A stretch of DNA of 64,000 nucleotides. Source: JAWVFN01 sp963696625. GTDB taxonomy: Bacteria; Actinomycetota; Thermoleophilia; Solirubrobacterales; 70-9. Location of the stretch: assembly GCA_963696625.1 (NCBI GenBank), contig CAVOKZ010000032.1, positions 1 through 64,000 on the forward strand, in the 5' to 3' direction. This document shows, piece by piece, positions 1 through 10,927 of the stretch (the stretch's first letter is position 1; the number at the start of each line of letters is the position of its first letter). Made by a program: the position numbers and the translations under genes. The notes under the pieces are model-generated. The model saw nothing but the letters and a program-made list of their open reading frames with translations, was not told the origin of the DNA and did no database searches.

Positions 1-932
1 GGCTGGGCCGGCACCCGGATCACGAAGCGCTCGGCGACGTCGGGCATCACCTGCGGCAGCGGCCGCATCTGGGTGGCCTCGTAGGCGAGGCGGTCGACCG
101 GGCGCTCGCCCAGGGTTCGGTGGATGCGCGGGTTGGCGCGCTCTGAGAGCCAGCCGTCGAACTGGGCCTGGTAGTCGAGCGGGCCGTTGAAGGAGCGCAG
201 GGGCTCGAAGCTGCGCTCGATGAAGTCGTGGAAGCGCTCGAGCAGGCCCTTGGCCTGGGGATCGTGAGCCGCGAGGATCACCCAGCCCACCCCGAGCGCT
301 CCGCAGTAGGCGGCGAAGTCGTCTGTGGGGCGCCCACCACCGGCGTGGATCGCGCCCTCGCGGTCCCAGACCAGCTTCTCGGGCAGGGCGCCGATCTGGG
401 CCAGGGCACGGCTCATGCCCCAGAGGATGTCGGGGGCCGACTTGGAGAAGATCAGCGAGCCAGCCGCAAAGCGCGAGTAGCCCGATGCGCAGGTGACCAC
501 GTAGCCGCGGCGGGTCTGCCCGTAGCCGACCGGGATCTCGGCCCGCGGCTCCCAGAGGTCGAACTGGCAGAGCTCGCCGGGGTTGTAGTTGGTGCGCTGG
601 TGAGTGCGCGGCGGGTCAAAGATCGGGCGCAGCTCGCGAACGTAGTCGTCGCAGATCGTCTTGCCGCCGAGGTAGCCGGCCTTGGTGATCTCCTCGCGGA
701 TCAGCTGCGAGGAGATCCCCCGCTCGTCCTTGAGCAGCTCGTGGATCTGGGGCTTGTAGGGGTCGAGCTTGGAGGGCCGGGGCGGGCGGGCGTAGCTCGG
801 CGGATCGTCGCTTCGCAAGGCGCGCCGAACGGTGTTTCGCGAGTGCCCGGTACGGCGGACGATCTCCTTGATCGACTTCCCTTCGACCAGTGCCATCGCC
901 CTGATCTCGGCCCACTTCTGCACCTTGACCAC
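1..932 (-). CDS. istA: IS21 family transposase IstA, C-terminus beyond window
   Basis: The minus-strand frame is open from a GTG at 932 to the window edge (about 310 codons) with AGGAGG upstream. It starts VVKVQKWAEIRAMALVEGKS, followed by a resolvase-like helix-turn-helix (IKEIVRRTGHSRNTVRRAL) and an rve/DDE integrase core with D in CQFDLWEPRAEI, D in KLVWDREGAIHAGG and a downstream E near GLLERFHDFIERSF. It catalyses IS21 transposition together with the IstB ATPase. The last visible residues match the region just before the C-terminal fragment found at 60132-60412, so the two copies complement each other. An intact GAGCTC (570-575) lies in this gene. Confidence 0.88.
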   Translation of the reverse strand, partial: MVKVQKWAEIRAMALVEGKSIKEIVRRTGHSRNTVRRALRSDDPPSYARPPRPSKLDPYKPQIHELLKDERGISSQLIREEITKAGYLGGKTICDDYVRELRPIFDPPRTHQRTNYNPGELCQFDLWEPRAEIPVGYGQTRRGYVVTCASGYSRFAAGSLIFSKSAPDILWGMSRALAQIGALPEKLVWDREGAIHAGGGRPTDDFAAYCGALGVGWVILAAHDPQAKGLLERFHDFIERSFEPLRSFNGPLDYQAQFDGWLSERANPRIHRTLGERPVDRLAYEATQMRPLPQVMPDVAERFVIRVPAQ

Positions 933-1047
933 CTTTCGCCTCCTGACCTCGGTCGTTAGATCGGATCAGGCTCGGCTCCCCGGCGGACGCTCCCGCCGAC
1001 GCCCGAGGGGGGTCAGTTTTCAACCGGCGAGAGGGGGTCAGTATTCA
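1..1047 (-). mobile_element. IS21-family insertion sequence, partial (runs off window start)
   Basis: Contains an istA-type transposase on the minus strand. The outer end at about 1047, read on the minus strand, starts TGAATACTGACCCC and is followed about 13 bases later by TGAAAACTGACCCC. This double terminal motif matches the left end of a second IS21 copy near 59273, where TGAAAACTGACCCC is also tandemly duplicated. Repeated terminal transposase-binding motifs are typical of IS21. The other half of the element (rest of istA, istB) lies outside the window. Confidence 0.8.
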
Positions 1048-1254
1048 GGCGGCGCCGACATGCACGACGGATCTACCGCACGGGGTGAATCGCCGCGGCT
1101 CCCTTCGCATTCGCAGTAGAGGTAGGGCTGGCCTCGAACCGTGCTTGACGAGAAGCCCCTGATCGCACGCAGGGCAGCGAGGGATCTCGGCGAGGTCGGT
1201 CACTTCCTTTGTGTCCGCTCGGAGTTGCTCAAGGCCTGAACGTGCTCCCTCGGG
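1048..1254. other. Intergenic stretch with possible minus-strand zinc-finger gene remnant
   Basis: No intact gene. The minus strand between about 1190 and 1060 encodes a Cys-rich stretch (RCPACDQGLLVKHGS, then YLYCECEG in the next frame) resembling the C-terminal zinc ribbon of DNA-acting proteins. It ends at the IS21 terminus, so it may be the 3' stub of a gene cut by the insertion. Weak evidence. Confidence 0.25.
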
Positions 1255-1292
1255 TTGGAAACCTGCTCTTGCGGCGATAGCGTAGATCGCCG
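1255..1292 (+). promoter_or_regulatory. Candidate promoter for leaderless helicase operon transcript
   Basis: TTGGAA (1255-1260) and TAGCGT (1278-1283) are separated by 17 bp. The GTG start of the helicase lies 8 bases after the second hexamer and no Shine-Dalgarno is visible, which fits a leaderless mRNA. Prediction from spacing only. Confidence 0.35.
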
Positions 1293-4200
1293 TGACCCCT
1301 GTGGATGCGAGCAGCGTCTTTGAGGCCCTTCGGGAGAGCTTCTTTCGCTACTACGACACTCCCTTCGCGCTCAAGGACAAACGGGTTCAGGCTGAGCGCC
1401 TGGCGCTCCTCGATCGCGATGGTGTGGCTTGGCGCGAGCCTTGGATCGAGCCGCTGAGGAGCTTCGAGCTTCTCGGCCAACACCTTCGAGGAGGACTGCC
1501 GCCTCGCCGGTGCGCACGCTGATCTGTTCAGCTTTGCGCGGGCCGGCCTGTTGCCTGCGATCGAGATCGAGCGGCTGTACGAGCATCAGGCGGAAGCCCT
1601 TCGCGAGGTTTCCGCCGGAAAGAACATGGTGATCGCGGCGGGCACCGGCTCTGGAAAGACCGAGGCGTTCCTTCTGCCCATCCTGTCCTCGTTGCTCGCG
1701 GAGTCAGAGGGCTGGAGAGGGTCTTCTCCCGAGTCGGATCCCTGGTGGACCGAGAAGGGCAAGTGGAAGCCGCAACGTGAAGCTGAGACCGGCCGCCAGC
1801 CTGCCGTGCGGGCAATGGTGCTCTACCCGATGAACGCCCTGGTCGAGGACCAGCTCGTGCGGCTTAGGCGGGCGCTGGACGGCCCGCTGGCGAGGGAATG
1901 GCTGAAGGAGCACCGGGGCGGTCACCGCTTCTACTTCGGGCGCTACACGGGTCAGACCCCGGTCAGCGGCGAGCCGAACGGGCCGCAGCGCACCAACCTC
2001 CGGCGCTACCTCGAGTTGGTCCAGGCGCGCTGCGATATGGCTCGGAAGCTCGACGACGGCAGGGGCGCGGACAGCAAGCGGTTCTACGTGCCGTCGCTCG
2101 ACGGGGCCGAGATGCGATCGCGGTGGGACATGCAGATCCATCCACCTGACCTGTTGATCACGAACTACGTGATGTTGAGCGTGATGCTCCAGCGTCAGCG
2201 CGATGCAGCTTTTTTCGAGCGGACCCGAGAGTGGCTAGAGGCGGATGCCTCCAATGTCTTCACCCTCGTCGTGGACGAGCTGCACATGTACCGGGGGACC
2301 GAGGGCACCGAGGTCGCGTACCTGCTTCGGAACCTTCTCCTGCGGCTCGGCCTGCGCGAGCGTCCGGAGCAGGTCAGGTTCCTGGCTGCGAGCGCCTCTT
2401 TAGAGTCCGGCGGCGAGACCTTCCTCGAGCAGTTCTTCGCCGTTCCCTCAGAGAGCTTCGCCTCCATCTCCGGCAGCTACCAAGAGCCAGCCACGAAGGC
2501 GCTTGCACTTGATGAGCACTCGGACGTGCTTGCGGAGGCTGCGGATGGAATATCGAAGGAGAAGGCCAGCGACCTGCTCGCTGAGACGACATCAGGTGAT
2601 GCGCTCCTGAACGCCTGCGATGAGGAGGGGAAGCCGATCGCCCGGTCCCTCTCAGAGCTAGGCCGGAGGCTATTCCCAGGCCAAGACCCCGATCAGGCGA
2701 AGCGAGCCACTCAAGGTGTTCTTGCGGTCGCCGCGGCTGCCGATGGCGATGCCCCTCGGGTTCGCGCGCACGTGTTCATGCGCAGCCTGGCCGGAGTGTG
2801 GGCTTGCTCTGATCCCGGCTGTAGCGAGGTTCACAACGGCTCGTCGGAGGGCGACGACGGCGCCACAGAGGGGAGAGTTGTGGGCCGCCTCTACTCTCAG
2901 CCGCGGTATCGCTGCGAGTGCGGCGCCCGCGTCCTCGATCTCCTCTATTGCCAGACCTGCGGAGAGCTCTTCCTCGGTGGGTTCGTTGAGCGGGAAGAGG
3001 AGGCGGGAGGTTGGCTTATGTACTGCGACCTCGCACAGCTCGAGCGCCTGCCCGACCAGGCCAGGCTCGAGCGAGACGCCTCGAGCTATCTCGTCTACTG
3101 GCCACGCAAGCGGGCCCTGGGTGCCGAGCGGGATTCTTGGTCTCGGAAAAGCTCCATCTCCGGTCGCTTTGAGCTCGGCTTCCGCAGAAGCGACTTCGAC
3201 CCCAGGCGAGGGCTTCTCACCAACACCCATAGGGGTTGGCGGGGATGGTCGTATCACGTGCAAGGCAACGATGGCGCCGACCCAAAGGCCCTCCCGGCGA
3301 TGCCGACCGCGTGTCCGTCCTGCGGCGATGACTGGGAGTTCAAGGGGTTCACAAGCGCAGGCAAGCAGCGCCCCGTTGAGGACCGATCCAGGATGCGCTC
3401 GCCTGTGAGGACGATGGGTACGGGTTTCGAGAAGATCACCCAGGTCCTCACCGATGCCCTGCTCCGGGAGTTGGGAGAGCCACGAAAGATCGTCGTGTTC
3501 TCTGACAGCCGCCAAGACGCAGCGAAGCTCTCGGCCGGGCTTGAGAAGAACCACTACATGGATCTTGTCCGCCAGCTGATGGTGGCTCGGTTTGAGCAGG
3601 GCGCGGACCAGGCTCGGAGAGTGGAGCTTCTCGAGGCGTTTGAGCGCGGAGACGACACCTCGGATGCGGCACGCGCCGCCCGGCTGGAGCTGTTCGAGTC
3701 ACATCCCACCGAGGCGCGCCTGATCGCCGACAGCGCGACTGGAAAGCTCGATCCTTCGGAGACCGAGGCAGCGAAGCGTGCGCGCAGCCGCCTCAGCAGC
3801 GCTCATGTCGCCCTCGGCGAGCTGATGCGAGACGCCAAGGGGCGGCTGCTCTCTCTCGGGATCAACCCAGGAGGCCCGAACCACGACCTGCAGAGCTTCG
3901 GCAAGGACTACGAGGCTTGGACTGGCCTCTACCGATGGACCGACCCGCCGACCCAGAAGCCACCCTCGGAACTCGACCCGGCAGCGGACTCCCTCATCGC
4001 GAGAATCGACGACTCGGTGCGGGAGGAGTGCCTTAGCTCCGTGTACGCGGGGGCCGGCCGGGACTTCGAGTCACTTGGCCTTGGCTACGTCAGCCTCGAC
4101 CCGATTGATCCCCTGCCCGCCACGGACGACGTGCCGGACGAGATCCTCTTCGAGGCTCTCCTGGGATCGCTTCGTGTGCTTGGACAGCGGCGCCGCTTCC

Positions 4201-6716
4201 CGGGCTCTCGTGTTGGCAACGAGAAGCCACCGGTGGTCTTGCGGCGATACTGGGAGGCCGTCGCGGAGCATCGAGGACTTGATCTGGACGCGCTCGAGTC
4301 GGCGATAGGCGAAGCGTGGCGGGGGGACGTGGAGGAGCACCTCATCAAGCCGGCCTCGTTATTCCTCGCGCCTCCCGGAGAGTCAGCGTGGGAGTGTCAG
4401 GTCTGCGGTCGGATCCACCTCCATGGAGCTGCTGGGGTCTGCACCTCGTGCAATCGCGCGGCGCTTGAGAAGGTCGCGCGTCCCGATGCGCGTGACGACT
4501 ACTACGCCCACCTCGCGACCGATGCAGGGGCGCCCTTCCGCTTGCATTGCCAGGAGCTGACTGGTCAGACAGACCGCGACGATTCGATTCGGCGCCAGAC
4601 TCGGTTCCAAGGCATCTTCTTGGAGCGAGAGCAGGCCCTGACCGACGAGGTGGACCTACTCAGCGTCACCACGACGATGGAGGCGGGGGTCGATATTGGC
4701 GCACTCCGCACGGTTGCGATGTCGAACATGCCCCCGATGCGCTTCAACTACCAACAACGGGTCGGGCGAGCTGGTCGCCGCCGGGACCCGCTCGCCGTTG
4801 CGCTCACGGTCTGTCGAAGCAGTCGAAGCCATGACGACTTCTACTTTGGGCAGCCGGATCGGATCACGGCCGGCCCGCCGAGCCAGCCCTACGTTGACTT
4901 GCGGCGCCGGGAGATCCTTGAGCGGGCATTCCGCAAGGAGGTGTTGCGTCGCGCGTTCACGGGACTGGCTGAAGAGGACGACTCGATAGAGCTTGGCGCG
5001 AACGTGCATGGGCAGTTCGGCACCGTCGCCACCTGGGCGACAAATCGCGAGGCGGTCCGGGACTGGATCGCTGCGCACGAGTCCGATGTGGAGGAGATCC
5101 TCGATGCCCTCCTTGTCAACGTGGAGTCCGACCTAGAGGCCCAGCGTGACCCGCTGCTCTCAGAGGCGAAGAAGCGACTCGTGGACGAGATCGATGAGCG
5201 GCTGCAGGGCGTCGGCGGGGCACGAGATCTGAGCGAGGAACTCGCTGAGCGGGGGATGCTCCCGATGTTCGGGTTCCCAACGCGGGTTAGGTACCTCTAC
5301 CACTCCCGTCCACGCAAGTCATTCCCTTGGCCACCGAAGGCCGTGATCGATCGCGAGATCTCAATCGCGGTCAGCCAGTTCGCTCCCGGGTCGCAGCTCG
5401 TCAAGGACAAGGCGGTGCATACGGTTATTGGGGTGGCGGAGTGGGAGCCAGGGCCTACCGGGCCCAAGGAAGTGCTCGACCCCCTGGGTGAAGCGACCCT
5501 TGTCGAGTACTGCCGAAACTGCCTCCACCTCAAGCGGCTCAACGGAGCCGGCCCGAGTGACGACGGCAATCCCCTGTCCTGCACAACCTGCGGGCAGATG
5601 GAGGGCTTCGGCGTGCTTGACCTCCGGGAGCCGCGTGGATTCCGCTCTGACTTCGATCCCAAGAACTACGACGGGAGCTTCGAATACGTCGCCGGCAGCG
5701 GGACGTCCCGCGTGGTGCCGAGCCCTGACATGACCGAGAGCGCTCAGCTTGGGGCGATCGTCAAGAGCGGCCGCGGGGACGTGTACGTCGTCAACGACAA
5801 CCACGGCGAAGGCTGGACCTTCGCGAAGGCGACCGGCTGGCCGGGGTTGCTCTCGGTTGACGTCGCTGACGGCGGCGCCTCGCGGTACGCCGTGACGATG
5901 CCCAACAACCTGAGCGAGGATGGACGGCTCTCGGTCGCGTTAGGAGCTCGCTATGTGACCGATGCGGCCTTAGTGACGATTGCCGAGACACCTGTCGGGC
6001 TTGATCTCGATCCGATCAGCAGCACAGGGAAGCGCGCCGCGTGGTACTCACTCGGTTTCCTGCTCAGGGAGGCGGCCAGGGAGCACCTCCAAGTCGAGAG
6101 CCGCGAGCTGAAGGTAGGCCTCTACTACGAACCCGATCCCAGTGGCGCGGTGCGTGCCTGGGTCTATCTCGCTGACTCGCTTGAGAACGGCGCCGGCTAT
6201 TCGACCCACATCGCCACCCCCGCGGTCTTCAGCTCGGTGCTCGAGGTAGCTCGCGACTACGTGACCCACCTGCAGACCGACGAGCGCCACGAAAGCGAGT
6301 GCGACAGCTCCTGCTACGACTGCCTCCGCGACTACTTCAACATGCCCTACCACCCGCTTCTTGATTGGCGCGTTGCCCGCGACATGCTCACGCTCCTGGA
6401 GGGTCGCGAGCTGGATCTTGCAGAGTGGAGCGAGACCGAGAGAAAGCGGGCCGAGGCCCTGGCGGCTGAGTCCGGCGGCAAGCCAATCGAGCTCGCCGGC
6501 GGGGTTGCCGGGGTCGAGATTGAAGGCAGCGTCATCGTCATCTCACATCCGCTCGAGGAGACGTCTCCGGCGGGGTTCACTTCCGAGCGGATCGCGGAGG
6601 CGCTGGCCGACGCGGAAGGCAGGGCGAGCGATCCGGGTTCGGTGCTGTGCGAGGACAGCTTTTCGTTGCTTCGCTCGTCCGGCCGGATCGTGAGCGGAGC
6701 ACTGGCATTGCGGTGA
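1292..6716 (+). CDS. DEAD/DEAH-box helicase with C-terminal DUF1998 (apparent +1 frameshift at 1459-1472)
   Basis: Giant SF2 helicase, about 1,807 aa once one base is removed. The N-terminal 60 residues are in frame 2 (GTG 1292; FFRYYDTPFALKDK, EPWIEPLRSFEL) and the rest in frame 3, open from before a TTG at 1551. The switch falls in a doubled GAGCTTC at 1459-1472; reading it as GAGCTC gives a smooth join ending ELSANTFEED. Seen: Walker A GTGSGKTEAF (about residue 117), DELH box in VVDELHMYRG (about 326), VTTTMEAGVDIG and QRVGRAGRR (about 1157), several CxxC zinc clusters, and a C-terminal DUF1998-like CDSSCYDCLRDYF. Such helicases occur in DISARM (DrmB), Druantia (DruE) and MrfA. It heads an operon of overlapping genes. 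Probable role: DNA translocation in phage defence. Confidence 0.85.
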
Positions 6717-7765
6717 GTGGCGATCCCAGCTCCTCGTCGTTGATCGAGGCGCTTGGTGTCACCTCCGTGCCAACTCTGCTCGCCTGTCCCCTGTCCCTCT
6801 CGACTCGCCGCAGCGGCTCTGGCGGCGGCGGCGAATCAGGCCCCCAGGCAACGCTGGGCGATGTCTGCCATGCGGCGCTTGAGATCTTCGTGAAAAGCGG
6901 AGGCGTCGAGGACGAGGAGTGGCCGGCCCGACTCGAAGTCGCATGGGCCGAAGCGGCTGAAGACGCGGGTGCCGCCCAGATTGCCGCGCTTCCCGGCGCC
7001 CGCACGGCTCGGGCTCGCCTCACGAACACCGCGCGGCGGCTCCAAGAGCTGCTCGCAACGGCTGGCGAGCCGCGTGAGCTGGTCTGCGAGACGTCCATGT
7101 CGGCACTAGAGGGACGACTGATTGGCCGCCCGGATCTGGTGATTCGGTCGTCAGATGCACATTGGATCGTCGACTACAAGACAGGAAGCGTCTTTAGCGA
7201 GGGCGTCGACGCGCCTAGAGAGGCATACGTGAGTCAGCTTCAGCTCTACGGAGTGCTTGAGAAGGCAGACTCTGGAAGCTGGCCGGACGCCGGGTACCTA
7301 CTGCCGCTCGCCGAGCGCCCAGTGAAGGTCCCGCTGAACGCGGCGGACTGCGAGGCGGCGGCCGAACGCTTTATCGCCGATTTGGATCGATACAACAAGC
7401 GGGTCCCTGCTTCTCAGCCAGCCCAGCCATCGGCGGACGCTTGTAGGTGGTGCGACCACATCGCCGACTGCGATGCGCCGTGGAGCGCGTGCGATGAGAG
7501 CTGGGCATCGGATCTGCTGATCGCCACTGGCACCGTCGCCCAGTGCACCCCGAACGCGCTGGGCACGGCAACGATCGTCATCGACGTCGATGGCGGAACG
7601 ATCGCGCCGGGTCGGGTCGCGATCACCGGCGCCAGTGCCACCGATCACCCGGCGATGCCATCGCTTGAGCCAGGCGCAAGGATCCGCGTCGCGAGGCTCC
7701 GGAGGGCGAGAGGAGAGGCGACCTACGCCCTGCCGGCTTGGGGAGTCCTTGGGGTTGTGGAATGA
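6713..7765 (+). CDS. RecB/Cas4-like PD-(D/E)XK nuclease with probable 4Fe-4S cluster
   Basis: 350 aa starting at GTG 6713, which overlaps the helicase stop (GTGA). The nuclease core is LIGRPDLVIRS (D near residue 141) followed by WIVDYKTG (D-x-K near 154), then a QLQLYG helix typical of RecB-family nucleases. A lone N-terminal Cys (TLLACPLS, about residue 25) plus a C-terminal CRWCDHIADC cluster gives the 1+3 Cys arrangement of AddB/Cas4 iron-sulfur nucleases. The C-terminal 100 residues look like a small beta domain. Translational coupling to the helicase suggests a helicase-nuclease pair that degrades DNA. Confidence 0.8.
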   Translation: MSGDPSSSSLIEALGVTSVPTLLACPLSLSTRRSGSGGGGESGPQATLGDVCHAALEIFVKSGGVEDEEWPARLEVAWAEAAEDAGAAQIAALPGARTARARLTNTARRLQELLATAGEPRELVCETSMSALEGRLIGRPDLVIRSSDAHWIVDYKTGSVFSEGVDAPREAYVSQLQLYGVLEKADSGSWPDAGYLLPLAERPVKVPLNAADCEAAAERFIADLDRYNKRVPASQPAQPSADACRWCDHIADCDAPWSACDESWASDLLIATGTVAQCTPNALGTATIVIDVDGGTIAPGRVAITGASATDHPAMPSLEPGARIRVARLRRARGEATYALPAWGVLGVVE

Positions 7766-8252
7766 GGGGAGCAGGCCTGACCAACGAGGAATGGGTCGCG
7801 CGCCTTGCCGAGCGCTTCTTCCGGCCCGAGTACGAGATGGCTCATGTCCTCTTTTACGTCGATCGTCCGCTGCTCGCCGACGTCGCCGGGGCGACCGAGG
7901 AGGAGGCGGTAATGAGCCTCGTCAACGCCCTGATGGGTGAGCTTCGGCCGCGCGCCCCCCGGGAGCTCTTCTCGCCGCTGAAGGACAAAACCGCAAGCTG
8001 GAAGGTTGGAGGCGGCGAGTCCCCGCCGCCCTGCCTCGGCGCCTTGGCGCTGTCAGTGCTGGCCGCCACCGAGATGCGAAGTGAGAAGGGGCGGGCAGCC
8101 CACAACTACTACGACTGGTTCCGTGACCTGATCGCGCTCGGTGGTAGCGAGCTCGATCCGCGTGCAGTCGAGCACGCGTACCGCGACGCATTTCCGTTCA
8201 TGTGGAAGGCGTTGAGATGGTGGCTAGACGAGAAGCATCACGGTGGCCTAGG

Positions 8253-9297
8253 TGTAGTTCCTAACCACATTGTTCATCCGGGCCTCCTTGGAGGCTGGGG
8301 GTGTCATGCCACCCAGATCCAAGGAGGAACACCGGATGAAGATTCACGCTAACGCCAAGCTCGGCCCGAAGGGCAGGGCGATCATGGTCAAGCGCGTCGT
8401 CGAGGAGGGCTGGTCGCTCACCGCGGCGGCCGAGGCCGCCGGGGTGAGCGAGCGAACCGCCGGCAAGTGGGTCGCCCGCTACCGCTCAGAGGGCGAGGCA
8501 GGTCTATACGACCGCAGCTGCGAGCCCCACTCGGTTCCCCACGCCACCCCGGAGGACCGGGTCGAGGCGATCGCGGCCCTGCGGCGGGTGCGCCTCACCG
8601 GGGCCGAGATCGCGATGGCGCTCGGCATGGCGATTTCGACCGTCTCGGCGGTCCTAGGTCGCATCGGGCTCGGCAAGCTCGGCGCCCTGGAGCCGCTCGA
8701 GCCCCCCAACCGCTATGAGCGGGCCCGCGCCGGCGAGCTGCTTCACATCGACGTCAAGAAGCTGGGGCGGATCGGCCACCGAGGCGCCGGGCACCGCGTC
8801 ACGGGCAACCGCGGCAAAGGGCAGCGCTCACGCGGAGCCGGCTGGGAGTACGTGCACGTCTGCGTCGACGACGCCACCCGTCTCGCCTACGTCGAGGTGC
8901 TGGCCAACGAGAAGGCAACCACCGCGATCGGCTTCCTGAGGCGAGCGGTCGCCTTCTATCGCTCGCACGGGATCGAGGTGACGGGCCTGATGACCGACAA
9001 CGGCTCCGCCTACCGCTCCACCACCCACGCGATCGCCTGCCGGGCGTTGAAGATCAAGCACATCCGCACCCGCCCCTACCGGCCGCGCACCAACGGCAAG
9101 GCCGAGCGCTTCATCCGCACGATGCTCGGCGGCTGGGCCTACGGGGCGATCTACCGGGACTCGGCGGAGCGAACCGCGGCTCTATCCGGCTGGCTCAGCT
9201 TCTATAACTGGCGCAGACCACACGGCTCCCTCGCCAAGAGGCCGCCCGGAAGCTCGGCTCGCCGAGCTAAAGGCGAACAATGTGGCTGGTTCTTACA
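8253..9297 (+). mobile_element. IS481-family element, copy 1 (1,045 bp)
   Basis: Bounded by imperfect inverted repeats: left TGTAGTTCCTAACCACATTG, right (reverse complement) TGTAAGAACCAGCCACATTG, both continuing TTC. Flanked by a 6-bp target duplication CCTAGG (8247-8252 and 9298-9303). It appears identical to copy 2 (35635-36678) except for one extra A that turns GAGCTC into GAAGCTC at 9249-9255. A CTAG-centred 6-bp target is the known preference of Bordetella IS481 (NCTAGN). Confidence 0.92.
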
Positions 9298-9302
9298 CCT
9301 AG
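8336..9302 (+). CDS. IS481 family transposase, copy 1, frameshifted near its C-terminus
   Basis: Starts at ATG 8336 after AAGGAGG. It has an N-terminal helix-turn-helix (SLTAAAEAAGVSERTAGKW) and a DDE core (LLHIDVKKLG, LMTDNGSAYRS, NGKAERFIRTM). The extra A at 9249-9255 changes the last residues and moves the frame so that it reads through the IS end into the 3' half of the interrupted host gene, giving an open frame to 10651. With the base removed it would be 321 aa and end at TAG 9300-9302 inside the target duplication, exactly as in copy 2. Confidence 0.88.
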
Positions 9303-10927
9303 GCCTGAGCACGATCGAGGACCATCCCCACCTGACGAAGATTGGGTTTGCTGACTCGCAGACGATCTTCTCGTCCTCGGATCGAGAGAAGCTCAGCCAG
9401 TTCTTTCGCTGGATCAAGCTGAAGCCCGGGGAGGACATCTCGGAAGCAGAGCTCCTCGGCTATTTTCGGATCTGGGCCTCCCGCCGCTCGGATCTGACGC
9501 CTGGAGCAGAGGCACTCCTGGAGGAGGAAACACCGGCCCAGCTGGCTGACCTGCTCACCGCCGCCGCGTCCCAGTGGCGAGGTGTGGTCATGGACGACGC
9601 GGGAAGGCTCGAGTCAGTTCTCTCCGTCGTGCTCTCGGGGCCGCCGCGGATCGAGTTGGGCTTCGCCGCTCCGTGTCCTCCGGGGTTTCCGGACGAGCTC
9701 GTCATCAGCCACGTTGGTCGAGAGCTTCGGCTTGTCTGTGAAAGCGGTGAGGACGACGGCGAGCCTGAGACGCGCTGGTACGACGAGTTTGATCTCCCCG
9801 TCAGCGAGAGCCTTCTCAACAACGGCGTTCGCCTCTCATCCGGGGAGCACTCGCTGAGGCTTCCGCCGCGCTCCGTCCACATCCTCCACATGAGTCGTGA
9901 GCTTGGCTGCTGGGCCTCGGTTGATCAGCTACACTCGTCAGAGCCGGCGTGGCTCCTGGTGCGTCGAAGCAAGCTCGAGTCAGTCGAGGCGTTTCTAACC
10001 GAGTACGCGCACGACGGTTGGCGAGAGGTGCAGCGCGAGGGCGTCACTCCGAGCGGCTGGGCTCTGATGCGGGATGTCGTGATCGACCCGATCGAGGAGG
10101 CTGTGCCCGAGGGGCTTGAGGCTCTCGCACCTCGGACGAGCAACCGCCTCTCGCTCGAGGGAGGGCTCCCCTTGCCGCGCGGAGATCGCGTCTACCTCAC
10201 GGAAGGCGATCCCGACCTGGTGTTGCCGCCCCCTGCAGCCGAGGCGGCGGCGGTCGAGGTGATCGTCGACGGCGACGGTGTCCCGGTGTCGGCGGAGGCA
10301 TCGTCGGTCTCGCTTGCCGACCTCGATCTCGGTCCTGGCTCCCATCGGGTCGAGGTGAACGCAATCCCGATTCGCTACGCGACGCTTCAGACGACTGGCA
10401 CGGTCACCTCCGATCCCGATCAGATTGTCGGGCATGCGCTTCGAAGCGTTGGCGAGGAGCTTGCCCCGGACTCGCTTGAGGCAGTCGCGGACCCAGACCC
10501 GGGAGCGAGTGGCATCGTGGTCCAGGGCTCCCATCTGGGCGCGATCGGGGACGCATCCCTACGGGCCCCTCGAGCACCCATCATCCTCTCGAGCGGCGCT
10601 CGGAGGCGAGTCCTGCTCGGGGCGCGCCCAGGAGAAGCTCGAGGTGGTTGAGGCTCCGCCGGACCCACCGTGGATGAAGCGAGTAGGCCTCGAGTGCCAA
10701 TGCTTTGAGCACTACCCGAGGATTGACGCGCTCTGGCTGAAGACCGAGAGCAGATGGAGCGGGATTGGGGTCCGCCAGCTGCGAGAAGGGGAACCAGCGG
10801 AGCCGATCGAGGATCCCGCGAAGGTCGCTCGGTGGTGCGAGGAGATCCTGGCCAGCGGTCTCGATGCTGCTGGTGATGACGACAAAAAGGCCTGGGCGCA
10901 GCTGTTCGTCGTGGCGGAGGCCCTGGT

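Noticed and set aside
228..1119. Plus-strand open frames at the window start
   Set aside because: Antisense to istA, whose minus-strand frame shows HTH and DDE motifs throughout.
2045..3530. GAAGCTC at 2045-2051 and 3524-3530 as further disturbed GAGCTC sites
   Set aside because: Both are in frame inside the helicase (ARKLDD and AAKLSAG) with no frame change, so they are ordinary Lys-Leu codons.
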